A DNA stretch of 49,193 nt from Verrucomicrobiota bacterium (GCA_022710935.1 JAKLFY010000048.1:1-49193), one strand, 5' to 3'. Shown: positions 1-9,382, counted from the first letter of the stretch. Numbers and translations: made by a program. The notes: a model not told the origin generated them from the sequence alone.

Positions 1-12
1 AGACGCTCGCTG

Positions 13-91
13 AATAGGGACCGGTGCTGCGGCTTGGTTTCCTTTCACTCCGCGCCTCTGCGCCTTGGCGTCTTTGCGTTTTGTCCCTATT
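13..91. repeat. Inverted repeat around a CTCTGCG/TTTGCG tract
   Basis: AATAGGGAC at 13-21 is the exact reverse complement of GTCCCTATT at 83-91. Between them lies a pyrimidine-rich, iterated tract of the CTCTGCGCC-TTGGCG-TCTTTGCG kind (about 51-80). Similar CTCTGCG...TCTTTGCG phrases recur in many environmental bacterial genomes as dispersed non-coding repeats (from memory). No convincing gene occupies 1-419; a 65-residue reading frame over 65-262 has no ribosome site or recognisable content. Confidence 0.55.
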
Positions 92-286
92 GAATCACTA
101 CGGCTTAGCTTGACACCTATTGACGGCTCGTCCCCCCCGAAGAGTGTTTTTCAAGGAGTTTGGGGCGACGAGGCCGTCGCCGCTCCGCACCGGTTCATGG
201 TCCCCGTGGGCATTCAACCGTTGAATGACAACGCTCTGCATGAACTCTGGAAGTGGTCCTGATCGTCATCCGAATCGGCGAGAGAG

Positions 287-314
287 GATTACGATTGCGA
301 TTGCGATTACGATC
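287..314. repeat. Short iterated GATTRCGATT tract
   Basis: Imperfect 6-bp iteration of GATTAC/GATTGC upstream of proC. It does not read as a promoter or terminator. It is a low-complexity intergenic tract of unknown role. Confidence 0.5.
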
Positions 315-419
315 GGGTCGTGTGTCGAGTCAGGGGCCGGCGGTTTGCCTCCGGTTTGTGTCGATGACTCGTCGCTTTTGCCTTTCGCGTGAGCGCCCTG
401 GCTGCTAGGGTCCGCCGTG

Positions 420-1235
420 ATGTCAGCAACCGCTTCGATTGGGTTCATTGGCGCCGGGAAGATGGCGCTGGCTTTGGCGCAAGGCTGGGCGCGCGCCGGC
501 CTGGTGGCAGCGAAGGACCTCGTCGCGAGCGACGTGCGGGAGGAGGGGCGCCGGGATTTTGTCCGTGACACGGGGGGGCGCGCGGTGGCGGACAATCGGG
601 AGGTGTTCGGAGCGGTCGAGGTTGTTGTGTTGGCGGTGAAGCCCGACCAGGCCGTTGCGGTGCTCGAAGCGGTTCGGACCGCGGTGACCGAGCGGCACTT
701 GATCGTGTCGATTGCCGCCGGCGTGGTTCTCGCGCGGTTGGAGGCGGCTCTTTTCGACGGGGCGCGTGTAATGCGCGTGATGCCCAACACGCCCGCGATG
801 GTCGGCGCCTCGGCGTCGGGGTTCGCTCGAGGGCGCTGGGCGACGTCCGAGGACTCGAGTCTGACGCAGCGGTTGTTTGCGGCGGTGGGCGTTGCGGTCG
901 AGGTGCCGGAGAAGCTGCTCGATGCTGTCACGGGCCTGAGCGGGAGTGGGCCGGCCTATGTGTACCAGGTGATCGAGGCGCTGAGCGATGGCGGCGTGGC
1001 GGCCGGTTTGCCGCGCGCGATTGCCATGCAGTTGGCTGCGCAGACCGTGTTCGGCGCAGCCAAGATGGCCATCGAGACCGGGCTGCATCCCGGGGTGTTG
1101 AAGGACATGGTCACCAGTCCGGGGGGCACGACGATCGAAGGGTTGCACGAGCTCGAGAAGGCGGCGGTGCGGGGGGCCTTCATGAATGCGGTGCGCGCGT
1201 CTGCGGACAAGGCAAACCGGCTGGGGCAGGGCTAA
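420..1235 (+). CDS. proC: Pyrroline-5-carboxylate reductase
   Basis: Reduces 1-pyrroline-5-carboxylate to proline with NAD(P)H, the last step of proline synthesis, in the cytosol. The 271-residue protein starts with the dinucleotide-binding loop GFIGAGKM (about residues 7-14), followed by the AVKPDQ strand-turn, the RVMPNTPAMVG motif and the C-terminal family signature LSGSGPAYVYQVIEAL with SPGGTTIEGL, all characteristic of ProC. Length matches the family (about 270 residues). A GTG at 417 sits directly before the ATG at 420; I chose the ATG. The next gene follows after 24 bases on the same strand, so the two may be co-transcribed. A distant paralog sits in the arsenic island at 27.6 kb. Confidence 0.95.
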   Translation: MSATASIGFIGAGKMALALAQGWARAGLVAAKDLVASDVREEGRRDFVRDTGGRAVADNREVFGAVEVVVLAVKPDQAVAVLEAVRTAVTERHLIVSIAAGVVLARLEAALFDGARVMRVMPNTPAMVGASASGFARGRWATSEDSSLTQRLFAAVGVAVEVPEKLLDAVTGLSGSGPAYVYQVIEALSDGGVAAGLPRAIAMQLAAQTVFGAAKMAIETGLHPGVLKDMVTSPGGTTIEGLHELEKAAVRGAFMNAVRASADKANRLGQG

Positions 1236-1259
1236 GGGAGCGAAGAAGCGCGTCGCGCG

Positions 1260-2582
1260 ATGGCCTTTCCACCTCCCACCCCGAAGCAGGCGCACATCAT
1301 CTGGATGGCGGTCACGGGGGCTGCCGTCGCCCTGATCCTCGCGCTGCTGGTCGGTCTGGTGTGGGGGTTGGGGCGGATGCTGTCGGTCCTTTCCCCTGTT
1401 CTCTGGCCGCTGGCTGTTGCGGGCGTGATTGCGTATCTGCTCGATCCTTTGGTGGATCGAATCGAAAGCCGAGGCGCGCCGCGGGCGCGGGCCATCTTGT
1501 GCGTCTTCGCCCTGGCTCTGGTGATTCTGACTGCATTGGTGGGCAGCGTCGTGCCGCAGTTGGTGGTTGAGACGCGGGAGTTGGTCCTTCGGATTCCGGC
1601 TTACACGACGCGTGTTCAGCACACGCTCGAGCAGTTCATCAACCACCCGCCCGAGCTGGTGCGCAAGTATCTGCGGGGGGCGTCCGACACCCTGACCCTT
1701 ACAAATCTCCCGACATCGGGGATTGGCACCGAGGCAGTGACCAACCCCCTGCCGGCGGAGCTCGCGTATGATGCCCTTGCCAACCATGCGGTCGCATGGC
1801 CTGGTCCGGGCGCGATGGCGTCGACAAATGCGGCTTCCGGGGCGGCGCCTGCCGAGGATGCGGCGGCGTTCTGGAGCCAGTTACTCGATCCGACCCTGGT
1901 GCAATCGGCGACCGGTTGGCTGGCCAAAGTGGTGCCGAAAGTGGGGTCCTGGCTGTTCGGGCAGGTGGGGAAGGTTGCGTCCTGGTTCGGGGTGCTGGCC
2001 GGTCTGGCACTGATCCCCGTCTACGCCTTTTATTTCCTGCTCGAGAAGCGGGGCATCGAGTCGAAGTGGACCGAGTATCTGCCGGTCGTCCGGTCCGAGT
2101 TCAGGGACGAGCTTGTCTTTGTGATCCGCTCGATCAACGGCTATCTGATCGCGTTTTTCCGGGGGCAGGTGCTGGTGGCGATTTGCGACGGGATCATGTA
2201 CACGGTGGGGTTCATTGCGATTGGACTGCCCTACGCGGTTTTGTTGGGCGTGATGGCGAGCGTCTTGACGCTGATTCCGTACCTGGGCGCCATTGTCACG
2301 TGCGTCGCCGCCCTGGTGGTCGCTTTCGTCCAGTTCGGCGATTGGCTCCATCCGATCCTGGTCTTGGGCGTGTTCGCGATCGTTCAGACAATCGAGGGCC
2401 TGGTCATCTCGCCTCAAATCATGGGCGACCGCGTTGGCCTGCATCCCCTGACGATCATCATCGCGGTGATTGCCGGGACCACGCTGCTGGGCGGGCTCTT
2501 GGGAGGCATTCTGGCGATTCCTCTGACCGCCGCGTTGCGTGTGCTGATGTTCCGCTATGTCTGGAAGGCGCCGGGAAACTAA
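1260..2582 (+). CDS. AI-2E family transporter (PerM-like membrane protein)
   Basis: A 440-residue polytopic membrane protein of the AI-2E exporter/PerM family (PF01594). Two hydrophobic helices lie near residues 17-62, a third near 80-105, then a long polar central segment (about 110-235), and a cluster of helices from about 236 to the end containing the family-typical stretch TLIPYLGAIV and the NPQ/SPQIMG-like turn SPQIMGDRVGLHP. Family members export small molecules or act as Na+/H+ antiporters; the substrate cannot be read from sequence. It overlaps by four bases, tail to tail, with the minus-strand HAD gene. Confidence 0.88.
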   Translation: MAFPPPTPKQAHIIWMAVTGAAVALILALLVGLVWGLGRMLSVLSPVLWPLAVAGVIAYLLDPLVDRIESRGAPRARAILCVFALALVILTALVGSVVPQLVVETRELVLRIPAYTTRVQHTLEQFINHPPELVRKYLRGASDTLTLTNLPTSGIGTEAVTNPLPAELAYDALANHAVAWPGPGAMASTNAASGAAPAEDAAAFWSQLLDPTLVQSATGWLAKVVPKVGSWLFGQVGKVASWFGVLAGLALIPVYAFYFLLEKRGIESKWTEYLPVVRSEFRDELVFVIRSINGYLIAFFRGQVLVAICDGIMYTVGFIAIGLPYAVLLGVMASVLTLIPYLGAIVTCVAALVVAFVQFGDWLHPILVLGVFAIVQTIEGLVISPQIMGDRVGLHPLTIIIAVIAGTTLLGGLLGGILAIPLTAALRVLMFRYVWKAPGN

Positions 2583-3169
2583 GACGCGCTGCCCCTCAGC
2601 TCCCGGACATCGACGGCCAGCATTCCGGCGGCCTTGATCGCCTCGAGGCCCAGGTCGGTGTCTTCGTAGGCCAGACACGCCGCGGGGGGAACATCGAGAC
2701 GCCGGGCCGCTTCGAGAAAGACGTCCGGGGCCGGTTTGTGGCGGGTGACGTCGTCCATGGTGACGACGGCTCGGAAAAAGCGGCGCAGGTCGAGGTGTTC
2801 GAGGACGCGCTCGATCACCCGGCGCGATCCGGCGGAGGCGACGGCCATGACTCGCCGACCGGCCTGGTCGCGGACAATGCCGAGGACTTCCGGGACCGGT
2901 TTGACCTCATCGAGCAGGCGCAAGTAGCTCTCTTCCTTGTCATGCGCGACGGCGCGGAGATCCAGGGCGAGGTTCTGCTCGCGAGTGAGCATCCGGATGA
3001 TTTCGATCGAGGGGACGCCTCCCAGGGCATAGAAGCGTTGTTCAGTGATTGCGAAGCCGAATTGGGCGGCTACGGCCTGCCAGGCCCGCCAGTGCAGGGG
3101 CATGGTGTCGGCCAGTGTCCCGTCGAAGTCGAAGATCAGCGCTCGGATGTGCGTTGGGATGGAATTCAT
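2579..3169 (-). CDS. HAD-superfamily phosphatase (beta-phosphoglucomutase-like)
   Basis: A 196-residue haloacid-dehalogenase hydrolase with all four motifs: DFDGTLADT (residues 14-22, nucleophile D14 and acid D16), VASAGS for motif II, the lysine in TRHKPAPDVF for motif III, and AYEDTDLGLEA for motif IV. A helical cap (about 25-85) puts it near the beta-phosphoglucomutase/phosphoglycolate phosphatase subfamily; substrate is unknown. A longer frame extends upstream to 3340, but only the ATG at 3169 gives a family-like N terminus. It is 5 bases downstream of the hypothetical gene at 3175-3771, suggesting an operon. Confidence 0.88.
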   Translation of the reverse strand: MNSIPTHIRALIFDFDGTLADTMPLHWRAWQAVAAQFGFAITEQRFYALGGVPSIEIIRMLTREQNLALDLRAVAHDKEESYLRLLDEVKPVPEVLGIVRDQAGRRVMAVASAGSRRVIERVLEHLDLRRFFRAVVTMDDVTRHKPAPDVFLEAARRLDVPPAACLAYEDTDLGLEAIKAAGMLAVDVRELRGSAS

Positions 3170-3174
3170 GCGAG

Positions 3175-3771
3175 TCAGGAGTCTTCCTCTTGGAACATGC
3201 CGCGCAGGGTCTCGAGGTAGTTTCGCGATCCCGGGCCGATCGAGAACGTGCGGCAGGAGCGCTCGAGGCGCCCCAGGATGGCCTCGAACTCCGCCTGGCT
3301 CAGGGGGCGGGTGCCGAGCAGGATCGCCGCGGCTTGCCACATGTAATCGTGGACGAATCCGATGCTCTTGCCGTCGGGGCGGCGTCGCAGGATCGAGTAG
3401 ATCTCGCGCATTTCGTCGTCGCGCCGGTCGCCGAACAGATCGCTGATCTGGAGGACGTGCATTTCGAGGATGAAAAACTCGTCATTATAGGCTTCGGGGT
3501 AGTCGCCGAGTGTTGGGGGTTTTCGATCCCCGCGGAACAGCGACCGCAGCGAATCGACCTTCCACTCGCAGACGTTGTCGCCTACCACCAAGGGGATCAG
3601 TCGGCGATCCAGCTCGACAGGAACGGGCGGTTCGTTGGGGTCGCCATCCCTGACGGGCACGGCGGCCATGAGCGTCGAGTCGCTCAGGTCGAGCGATTGG
3701 TCCGCGAGCGCCTCGCGCAGGCTCGGGACGAAGTCGTCGAGGTTATAAATGCTGTCACTGGAGTCTTGCAT
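3175..3771 (-). CDS. Hypothetical protein, 198 residues
   Basis: I do not recognise a family. The protein is acidic, without signal peptide or membrane helix, and has a compact folded look: an early hydrophobic segment with VPVRDGDPNEPPVPVELDRR, a middle WKVDSLRSLFRGDRKPP, and a helical C-terminal half (about 100-190). It lies between the HAD gene and the SWIM-finger gene, all on the minus strand with gaps of 5-15 bases, so it is probably part of one transcription unit with the SNF2 helicase. Confidence 0.7.
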   Translation of the reverse strand: MQDSSDSIYNLDDFVPSLREALADQSLDLSDSTLMAAVPVRDGDPNEPPVPVELDRRLIPLVVGDNVCEWKVDSLRSLFRGDRKPPTLGDYPEAYNDEFFILEMHVLQISDLFGDRRDDEMREIYSILRRRPDGKSIGFVHDYMWQAAAILLGTRPLSQAEFEAILGRLERSCRTFSIGPGSRNYLETLRGMFQEEDS

Positions 3772-3786
3772 GGGAATCGACTTGGT

Positions 3787-4659
3787 CTACTTGGGTTTGG
3801 CGGATCGCAAAGTCCGTTTGACGGTCCGGCGTTTCGGTTTGGCTGGCCTCCTGGCCTTGGCCGAGGCCGCCTTGCGGCTTCCGCGCCGTGCTTTCGCGGG
3901 CGGGGCGGCCTGGGTGGGTGCCGAAGGAGCCGGTGCGGCTTGTGTGTCGAGCTCGATCCCGAATACAGCGCCGAGGTCGCTCTCGGCCAGTTCGGGGCCG
4001 GCGGACTGGGTCTTGCCGGTGAGGTCGGCGGCCGTTGCGGCCTGGGTCACGAGTTCCTCCTGGTTGACGGAGCGCAGGGTGAACAGCAGATCGGGCTGCT
4101 GGTCGAGCCGGGCGCCCACGCCGTAGAGCACGGCTGCGACGTGTTTGCACATGGTCGCCCAGTCCGGACAGGAGCAGTTGAGCTTGATTTCCGCCGGGGC
4201 CGGAAACAGGCCGGTTTCTCTGCGGGTGAAGATGCCCATGACATGGTCGGAGAAGCGCCCCTGGAGGAGTTCGACCAGGGATCCGATGCTGCCTGCGCAT
4301 TCCTGGCAGAGCGTCTTCCACTTGGGCCTGGCGACGGGTGCAATGGCGATGCGGACCGTGTAAAGCGAGGATCCGCTGACCATGGCTTGGATCTCGCCCG
4401 GGCGGATCTCGAGGTGGACGACGGAACCGTTGCGGACATAGGCGCGGCCCCGGGGCAGGCGGTTTGCGTAGTCCATGTAGGATTCGAGATTGTCGCACCA
4501 GGCCTTGCCCCAGAAGGTGCGCGCGATGGTGCGGCCTTCGAGTCGGATGGGTTGGATGACCTTGCCCTGCTTGGCGAGCCTGTCCATTTCCCGTTGCGCC
4601 TTGCGTTGCCGCTCGGCGACCGAGACGTAGGGACGGAATCCGTAGTTATACCAGCTCAT
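3787..4659 (-). CDS. SWIM zinc-finger protein
   Basis: 290 residues. The key feature is a SWIM finger, CSCPDWATMCKH (CxCx6CxH, about residues 162-173), a small zinc-binding DNA/protein interaction module. The N-terminal part (FRPYVSVAERQRKAQREM, TFWGKAWCDNLE) is the region that precedes SWIM fingers in bacterial proteins encoded next to SNF2 helicases. The C terminus (from about 235) is a low-complexity Ala/Lys/Arg tail, probably nucleic-acid binding. It is 14 bases downstream of the SNF2 gene, a pairing common in bacteria, which suggests that the two proteins act together in chromatin-like remodelling or repair. Function is not established. Confidence 0.85.
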   Translation of the reverse strand: MSWYNYGFRPYVSVAERQRKAQREMDRLAKQGKVIQPIRLEGRTIARTFWGKAWCDNLESYMDYANRLPRGRAYVRNGSVVHLEIRPGEIQAMVSGSSLYTVRIAIAPVARPKWKTLCQECAGSIGSLVELLQGRFSDHVMGIFTRRETGLFPAPAEIKLNCSCPDWATMCKHVAAVLYGVGARLDQQPDLLFTLRSVNQEELVTQAATAADLTGKTQSAGPELAESDLGAVFGIELDTQAAPAPSAPTQAAPPAKARRGSRKAASAKARRPAKPKRRTVKRTLRSAKPK

Positions 4660-4673
4660 AATGCGCGCGTGGT

Positions 4674-7400
4674 TTATGCCCCAGTGGCGCGGTTCAGATC
4701 AAGCGCCACGAAGCGGAGCAGTTCCTCGTTGCTCATTTCGGTCAACAGCGTTTCGCCTCCGCCTTCGAGGAGTTCTCTCGACAGGGATTGTTTCGACTCG
4801 ATCAACTGGTCGATGCGTTCCTCGATTGTGCCGCGGCAGACGAACTTGTGCACCAGCACGTTCCGCTTCTGGCCGATCCGGAAGGCGCGATCGGTGGCCT
4901 GGTTCTCGACGGCGGGGTTCCACCAGCGATCGAAGTGGATGACGTGGGCCGCCTGCGTCAGGTTCAGGCCGGCCCCGCCCGCCTTCACAGTCAGGAGAAA
5001 GAACGGCGGCCCATCATCCCGCTGGAACGACTCCACCAGCTTGCGGCGCTGGGCGACGGGCGTGCCGCCGTGGAGCACCAGGCCCGACCGCCCGAAGAGT
5101 TCGGCCAGGAAGGCGGCCAGCGGATCGGTGATCTCGCGGAATTGAGTGAATACCAGCGCCTTCTCCTGCCGCTCGGCAATCTCCTCGACCAGCTCGCGCA
5201 GGCGTTCGAACTTGCCGCTTGCCGCCGGAGCGTAGCTGCCGTCGCCCGACCACTGGGACGGGTGATTGCAGATCTGTTTGAAGCGCATGATGAACGCCAG
5301 CACCAGGCCGCGGCGCTGGATGCCGTCCGTCCCCTGCAGGCCCTCGGCCAGCTCGGTCACGGCCTTCTGATAAAGCGCAGCCTGGGCCGGAGTCAACGCG
5401 CACCAGGCGCGAACCTCCGTCTTGTCCGGTAGGTCCGCGATGACGCGCTTGTCGGTCTTGAGCCGCCGTAGAATGTACGGCCGCGTCAGGGCCCGCAGCG
5501 GCCCGTAATCGGGCTGGGGCGAATCGCCCCGGGCGCGGATGAACCGGGAGAAGGCCTGGGCCGAGCCGAGAAGTCCCGGATTGAGGAAATCGAAGATCGA
5601 CCACAAATCGCCCGCGCGGTTTTCGACCGGCGTGCCGGTAAGTGCGAAGCGGGCGGCGGCCTCAAGTTCCTTGACCGCGCGGGCCTGGCGTGTGCCGGCG
5701 TTCTTGATCGCCTGGGCCTCGTCGAGAATCGCCAGGTTCCATGCGCGCCGGCGCAGCGACTCGAGCCGCGTCAGCATCCCGTAAGTCGTGATGACCAGGT
5801 CGGTGCCGCCGTCGGAGGCGGATTCGAGGCAGGCCGCGGGGTCGAGTGCCTCGGAAGGGTGGATGATGGCGAACGAGAGCGTGGGTGTGAACCGCTCGAT
5901 TTCCGCGCGCCAGTTGGCCAGGAGCGAGGCGGGGACGACCAGGAGGTTGGGGCGGTGCGGCGGTCCGGCTTGAGTCTTGCGCTTGAGCACCAGCGCCAGC
6001 ACCTGGATGGTCTTGCCCAAGCCCATGTCGTCCGCCAGACAGCCGCCCAACCCGAGCTGGGCAAGGAACTCGAGCCAGTGCACGCCCAGGGCCTGGTAGG
6101 GACGGAGCTGCGCGCGCAAGCCGGGAATGTCGGACGCGGCCCCCAGGCGCGAGGGATCGCGCAACTCGGCCAGCACCGTGTCGAGCCACTGGCCGGGTTG
6201 GATCCCGGACCACTCCCGCTCCCCCTCGAAGGCCGGCGTCTGGGCGGCATCATCCGCACCCGGTCGGAACCCGGCGATCATGCGCATGCCCTCGAAGAAG
6301 CTCAGGCCATCGCGCCGGGCGAGGGCCTCGACCTTTTTCCAATGGTCGAGGGCCGCGCGCAGTTTTGCGGGATCGACCTCGACCCATTTGCCGCGGACCA
6401 GCGCGAGCCCCTCGGCTGCCTCGAGCAGCGAGCGCCACTCCGCATCGGTCAGCGGCTCGCCATCGAGGGTGGACTCGACCGAGAAATCCAGCAGCGTGTC
6501 GACCCCCAGCCCGGCGCCGCGGTTCTGCCCCACGCGCACGCTCACGCGCGGACGCGGCGGGCGGCCGCCTTTCCACCAATCGGGCAACCGGACCAGGACG
6601 CCGGCCTGCTCGCACACGGGCGTATCTTGAAGGAACCGGTAAGCCTCAGCGGGGGTCCAGGGGAGCGCCTTGAAGATCCGGCCGGTCTCGACCAGTTCGC
6701 GGACGAAGCCGCTTTTTTCCGCGGCTCTCTGGACGGGCGAGAGCAGGTTGACCAGCGCGGGCTTGTTGCCGGCACCGGCGTATTCGTGCAGCGCGCGCCC
6801 CAAAGGGAGATGCTGCACGCGCGATTGCGCGGAGATGCGCGAGGCATAGCTGGCCATGAAGGCGAACGGATGCGTCGGGTGCCGCTTGTTCTCGGCCAGG
6901 TGAAAGGTGACCCGCCCGACCATGCGCCAGAGGGGGTGACTCTCCTTGAGCCATGCGCCCGCCCCGCGCGGATGCCGCGCCGCTTCGGTCCGCACCAGGG
7001 CGTCCAACCCGTCCCAGAGACGGGCCAGCATCTCCGCGCCCAGGTACTCGCCGCCGCGCATCGGCGGGGCGGTGTCGGCCAACGCGTCGAGTTCGGCCGG
7101 GTCGGGCGGCGGGATCGGGGCGAACTCCTGCATTCGATCGAGGTCGGGGATGTGGCAGACCCGGGTGAGATGGCGTCGGGCCAGTTCGCGCCACCAGGCG
7201 GCGGACGGGGGCAGGGCGGCGTTGAGTTCGCGCGTGGCGAGATGCAGGAGGCCGCGCGCCGGGGATTCGGCGAATGCCTGAGCCACGCGGCAGCCAGTCT
7301 CGGCGTCCGCCCAGGGTGAAGGCGTCGGCCCGTTGGTGACGAGCAGGAGTCCGTGCGGCGTCAGGCAGAGGTCCGATGGCGTCTGGATCGCATCCGGCAT
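4674..7400 (-). CDS. Bacterial SNF2-family DEAD/DEAH helicase
   Basis: 908 residues. The C-terminal half is a complete SWI2/SNF2 ATPase: DDMGLGKT (457-464, Walker A), ILDEAQAIKN (DEAQ at 560-563), LTGTPVEN (588-594) and the helicase-C part with FTQFREI (751-757), TVKAGGAGLNLT and NQATDRAFRIGQ (833-844). The N-terminal part contains the DUF3670-like segment (RLPDWWKGGRPPRPRVSV, 271-288) found in bacterial SNF2 proteins. The frame is open further upstream to 7610, but the ATG at 7400 gives the natural N terminus and the rest overlaps the divergent gene region. Expected role is ATP-driven DNA translocation/remodelling; partner is the SWIM protein. Confidence 0.92.
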   Translation of the reverse strand: MPDAIQTPSDLCLTPHGLLLVTNGPTPSPWADAETGCRVAQAFAESPARGLLHLATRELNAALPPSAAWWRELARRHLTRVCHIPDLDRMQEFAPIPPPDPAELDALADTAPPMRGGEYLGAEMLARLWDGLDALVRTEAARHPRGAGAWLKESHPLWRMVGRVTFHLAENKRHPTHPFAFMASYASRISAQSRVQHLPLGRALHEYAGAGNKPALVNLLSPVQRAAEKSGFVRELVETGRIFKALPWTPAEAYRFLQDTPVCEQAGVLVRLPDWWKGGRPPRPRVSVRVGQNRGAGLGVDTLLDFSVESTLDGEPLTDAEWRSLLEAAEGLALVRGKWVEVDPAKLRAALDHWKKVEALARRDGLSFFEGMRMIAGFRPGADDAAQTPAFEGEREWSGIQPGQWLDTVLAELRDPSRLGAASDIPGLRAQLRPYQALGVHWLEFLAQLGLGGCLADDMGLGKTIQVLALVLKRKTQAGPPHRPNLLVVPASLLANWRAEIERFTPTLSFAIIHPSEALDPAACLESASDGGTDLVITTYGMLTRLESLRRRAWNLAILDEAQAIKNAGTRQARAVKELEAAARFALTGTPVENRAGDLWSIFDFLNPGLLGSAQAFSRFIRARGDSPQPDYGPLRALTRPYILRRLKTDKRVIADLPDKTEVRAWCALTPAQAALYQKAVTELAEGLQGTDGIQRRGLVLAFIMRFKQICNHPSQWSGDGSYAPAASGKFERLRELVEEIAERQEKALVFTQFREITDPLAAFLAELFGRSGLVLHGGTPVAQRRKLVESFQRDDGPPFFLLTVKAGGAGLNLTQAAHVIHFDRWWNPAVENQATDRAFRIGQKRNVLVHKFVCRGTIEERIDQLIESKQSLSRELLEGGGETLLTEMSNEELLRFVALDLNRATGA

Positions 7401-7524
7401 TGGGAGGGGAGTGTGCCGGGCAAGGGCGGCGCGCGGCAAGCCTGTGCTGCGAGTCTGCGCTGTGAGCAGAATTGGTTGCCGCTGGGCCCGCGGCTCACTA
7501 TGGTGGGTCCAACGATAGCACATC

Positions 7525-9321
7525 ATGAAGACAACTTTATTGGCTCTCGGTTTCGCACTCGCCCTCGATGCCCTGGCGGCTGCCGACCTCGAATTGGCGC
7601 GCGATGGCAAGGCGGCGTGTGTGATTGTGCGCCAGGCCGGCGCGACCGATCCCGAGCAAAACGCAATCCAGGAATTGAGCGAGACGCTCCAGGCCGTGAC
7701 GGGCGCGGAGTTCAGCGTCCAGGAGACGGGGGATCAGGCGCCGGAACGGGCCATCGTCGTCGGGCCCGGGAGTCTGGCCGCGAAGCTCTTTCCGGAGGTA
7801 CCTTTGGATCAGTTGGGTGAAGAGGAGATTGTGATTAAGAGGAAGGGCAACCATCTGTTGCTCGCGGGGGGCCGCCCTCGAGGGACGCTTTACGCCGTGT
7901 CGCAGTTCCTCCAGGACCAGTGCGGGGTGCGCTGGTGGACGCCCTGGGCCACTCACATCCCGAAGCACGCCGTCCTGGCGGTCAGCGCACTCGATGTCCG
8001 GTATCGCCCGACGTTCGAGTCGCGGGATCCGTTCTGGTATCCGGCGTTCAACGCGCGCTGGGCGGTGCGCAATTTCTCGAACAGCCAATCGGCGAACATC
8101 GGCGCGGAGTGGGGCGGGTGCATCCGGTACAAGGGCTTCGTGCACACGTTCTATCCGCTGGTGCCTCCCGAGACGCATTTCGCGGCCCATCCCGAGTGGT
8201 ACAGCTTTCGCGATGGGAAACGGACCGTCGATCACGGCCAGCTTTGCCTGACCAACCCGGATCTGCGGGATCACGTCGTCGCGCGGGTCAAGGAGTGGCT
8301 GCGCGAGTCGCCCGACGCGCGGATTGTGTCGGTGTCTCAGAACGACTGGCACGGTGCCTGCCAGTGCGAGGCGTGCAAGGCCCTGGACGAGGCGGAGGGG
8401 AGCCATGCCGGGACGCTGCTGGACTTTGTGAACCATGTGGCGGCCAGGATCGAGGCCGAGTTTCCGCAGGTCGCGGTGGACACGCTGGCCTACCAGTACA
8501 CGCGCAAACCGCCCAAGACGATCAAGCCGCGCGCGAATGTGATCGTGCGGCTCTGCTCGATCGAGTGCAATTTCCGCGAGCCGCTCGATGCGCCGGCCAA
8601 CGCCAAGTTCGCCGACGACATTCGCGGCTGGGAGAAGATCTGCGACCGGCTTTACATCTGGGATTACACCACGGACTTCGCCCACTACCTGCAGCCGCAT
8701 CCGAACTGGTTTGTGCTCGGACCGAACGTGCGCTTTTTCGCGGCGCACAACGTGCGCGGCCTCTTCGAGCAGGGGGCCTACCAGAGTCACGGATCCGAGT
8801 TCAGCGAGCTGCGAAGCTGGGTGCTGGCCCAGTTGCTGTGGGATCCACGAAAGGACGATCGCAGTCTGATCGACGCCTTTCTCGACGGGTACTACGGGAA
8901 GGACGCCGCGCCGTTCATCCGCACCTACATCGATCTGATGCATGGGGCGTCGGCGGGCTGGAATCTCACCTGTTTTTCGAGAACGGACACGCCGTTCCAC
9001 AACTTCAAAACCCTGAGCGAGGCCGACCGTCTCTGGCGCCAGGCCGAGACCGCCTCGGCCGGGGCGCCCGACCGGCTCCGACGCGTGCAGCGCGGCCGGA
9101 TGTGGCTGGGCTATGTCTGGCTGAACCTCTGGGACAAGCTGCGCAAGGAATGCGCGGACGCCGGGGCGGACTGGCCCATGCCAGCGTCGCGCAAGGCCTA
9201 TGCCGCGGAGTGGCTCAAGCTGGCCCAGGGCGATCCCGACCATCCCTGGACCAAAGTGACCCTCATCAATGAGTCCGGCGTGACACCAGGGAAGTTCGTC
9301 GAACGCTTCGCGAACGATTGA
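7525..9321 (+). CDS. Secreted DUF4838 domain protein
   Basis: 598 residues with a cleavable signal peptide (MKTTLLALGFALALDALAA). An N-terminal alpha-glucuronidase-like/GH20b-like alpha-beta domain (about 25-150: AIVVGPGSLAA, DQLGEEEIVIKR, GGRPRGTLYAVSQFL) is followed by the DUF4838 catalytic-looking barrel containing YKGFVHTFYPLVPPETHF, CLTNPDLRDHV, VSVSQNDWHGACQCEAC and the acidic WDYTTDFAHYLQPHPN. Such proteins are abundant in Verrucomicrobiota and Planctomycetota with polysaccharide-degradation genes; a specific reaction is not established. It is transcribed divergently from the SNF2 helicase with about 120 bases between them. Confidence 0.88.
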   Translation: MKTTLLALGFALALDALAAADLELARDGKAACVIVRQAGATDPEQNAIQELSETLQAVTGAEFSVQETGDQAPERAIVVGPGSLAAKLFPEVPLDQLGEEEIVIKRKGNHLLLAGGRPRGTLYAVSQFLQDQCGVRWWTPWATHIPKHAVLAVSALDVRYRPTFESRDPFWYPAFNARWAVRNFSNSQSANIGAEWGGCIRYKGFVHTFYPLVPPETHFAAHPEWYSFRDGKRTVDHGQLCLTNPDLRDHVVARVKEWLRESPDARIVSVSQNDWHGACQCEACKALDEAEGSHAGTLLDFVNHVAARIEAEFPQVAVDTLAYQYTRKPPKTIKPRANVIVRLCSIECNFREPLDAPANAKFADDIRGWEKICDRLYIWDYTTDFAHYLQPHPNWFVLGPNVRFFAAHNVRGLFEQGAYQSHGSEFSELRSWVLAQLLWDPRKDDRSLIDAFLDGYYGKDAAPFIRTYIDLMHGASAGWNLTCFSRTDTPFHNFKTLSEADRLWRQAETASAGAPDRLRRVQRGRMWLGYVWLNLWDKLRKECADAGADWPMPASRKAYAAEWLKLAQGDPDHPWTKVTLINESGVTPGKFVERFAND

Positions 9322-9382
9322 GCGGCGCTCCCCCGCCCGTTTCACACCCCCAGCCTGCAATCGGTGAATGCTCCGATGCTGG

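Noticed and set aside
65-262. Small ORF at the left edge
   Set aside because: No ribosome site, overlaps the repeat tract, no family content.
423-1787. Long minus-strand frame opposite proC and the AI-2E gene
   Set aside because: Antisense shadow in GC-rich DNA: rich in Arg/His/Pro, no motif, and both plus-strand genes are clear family members.
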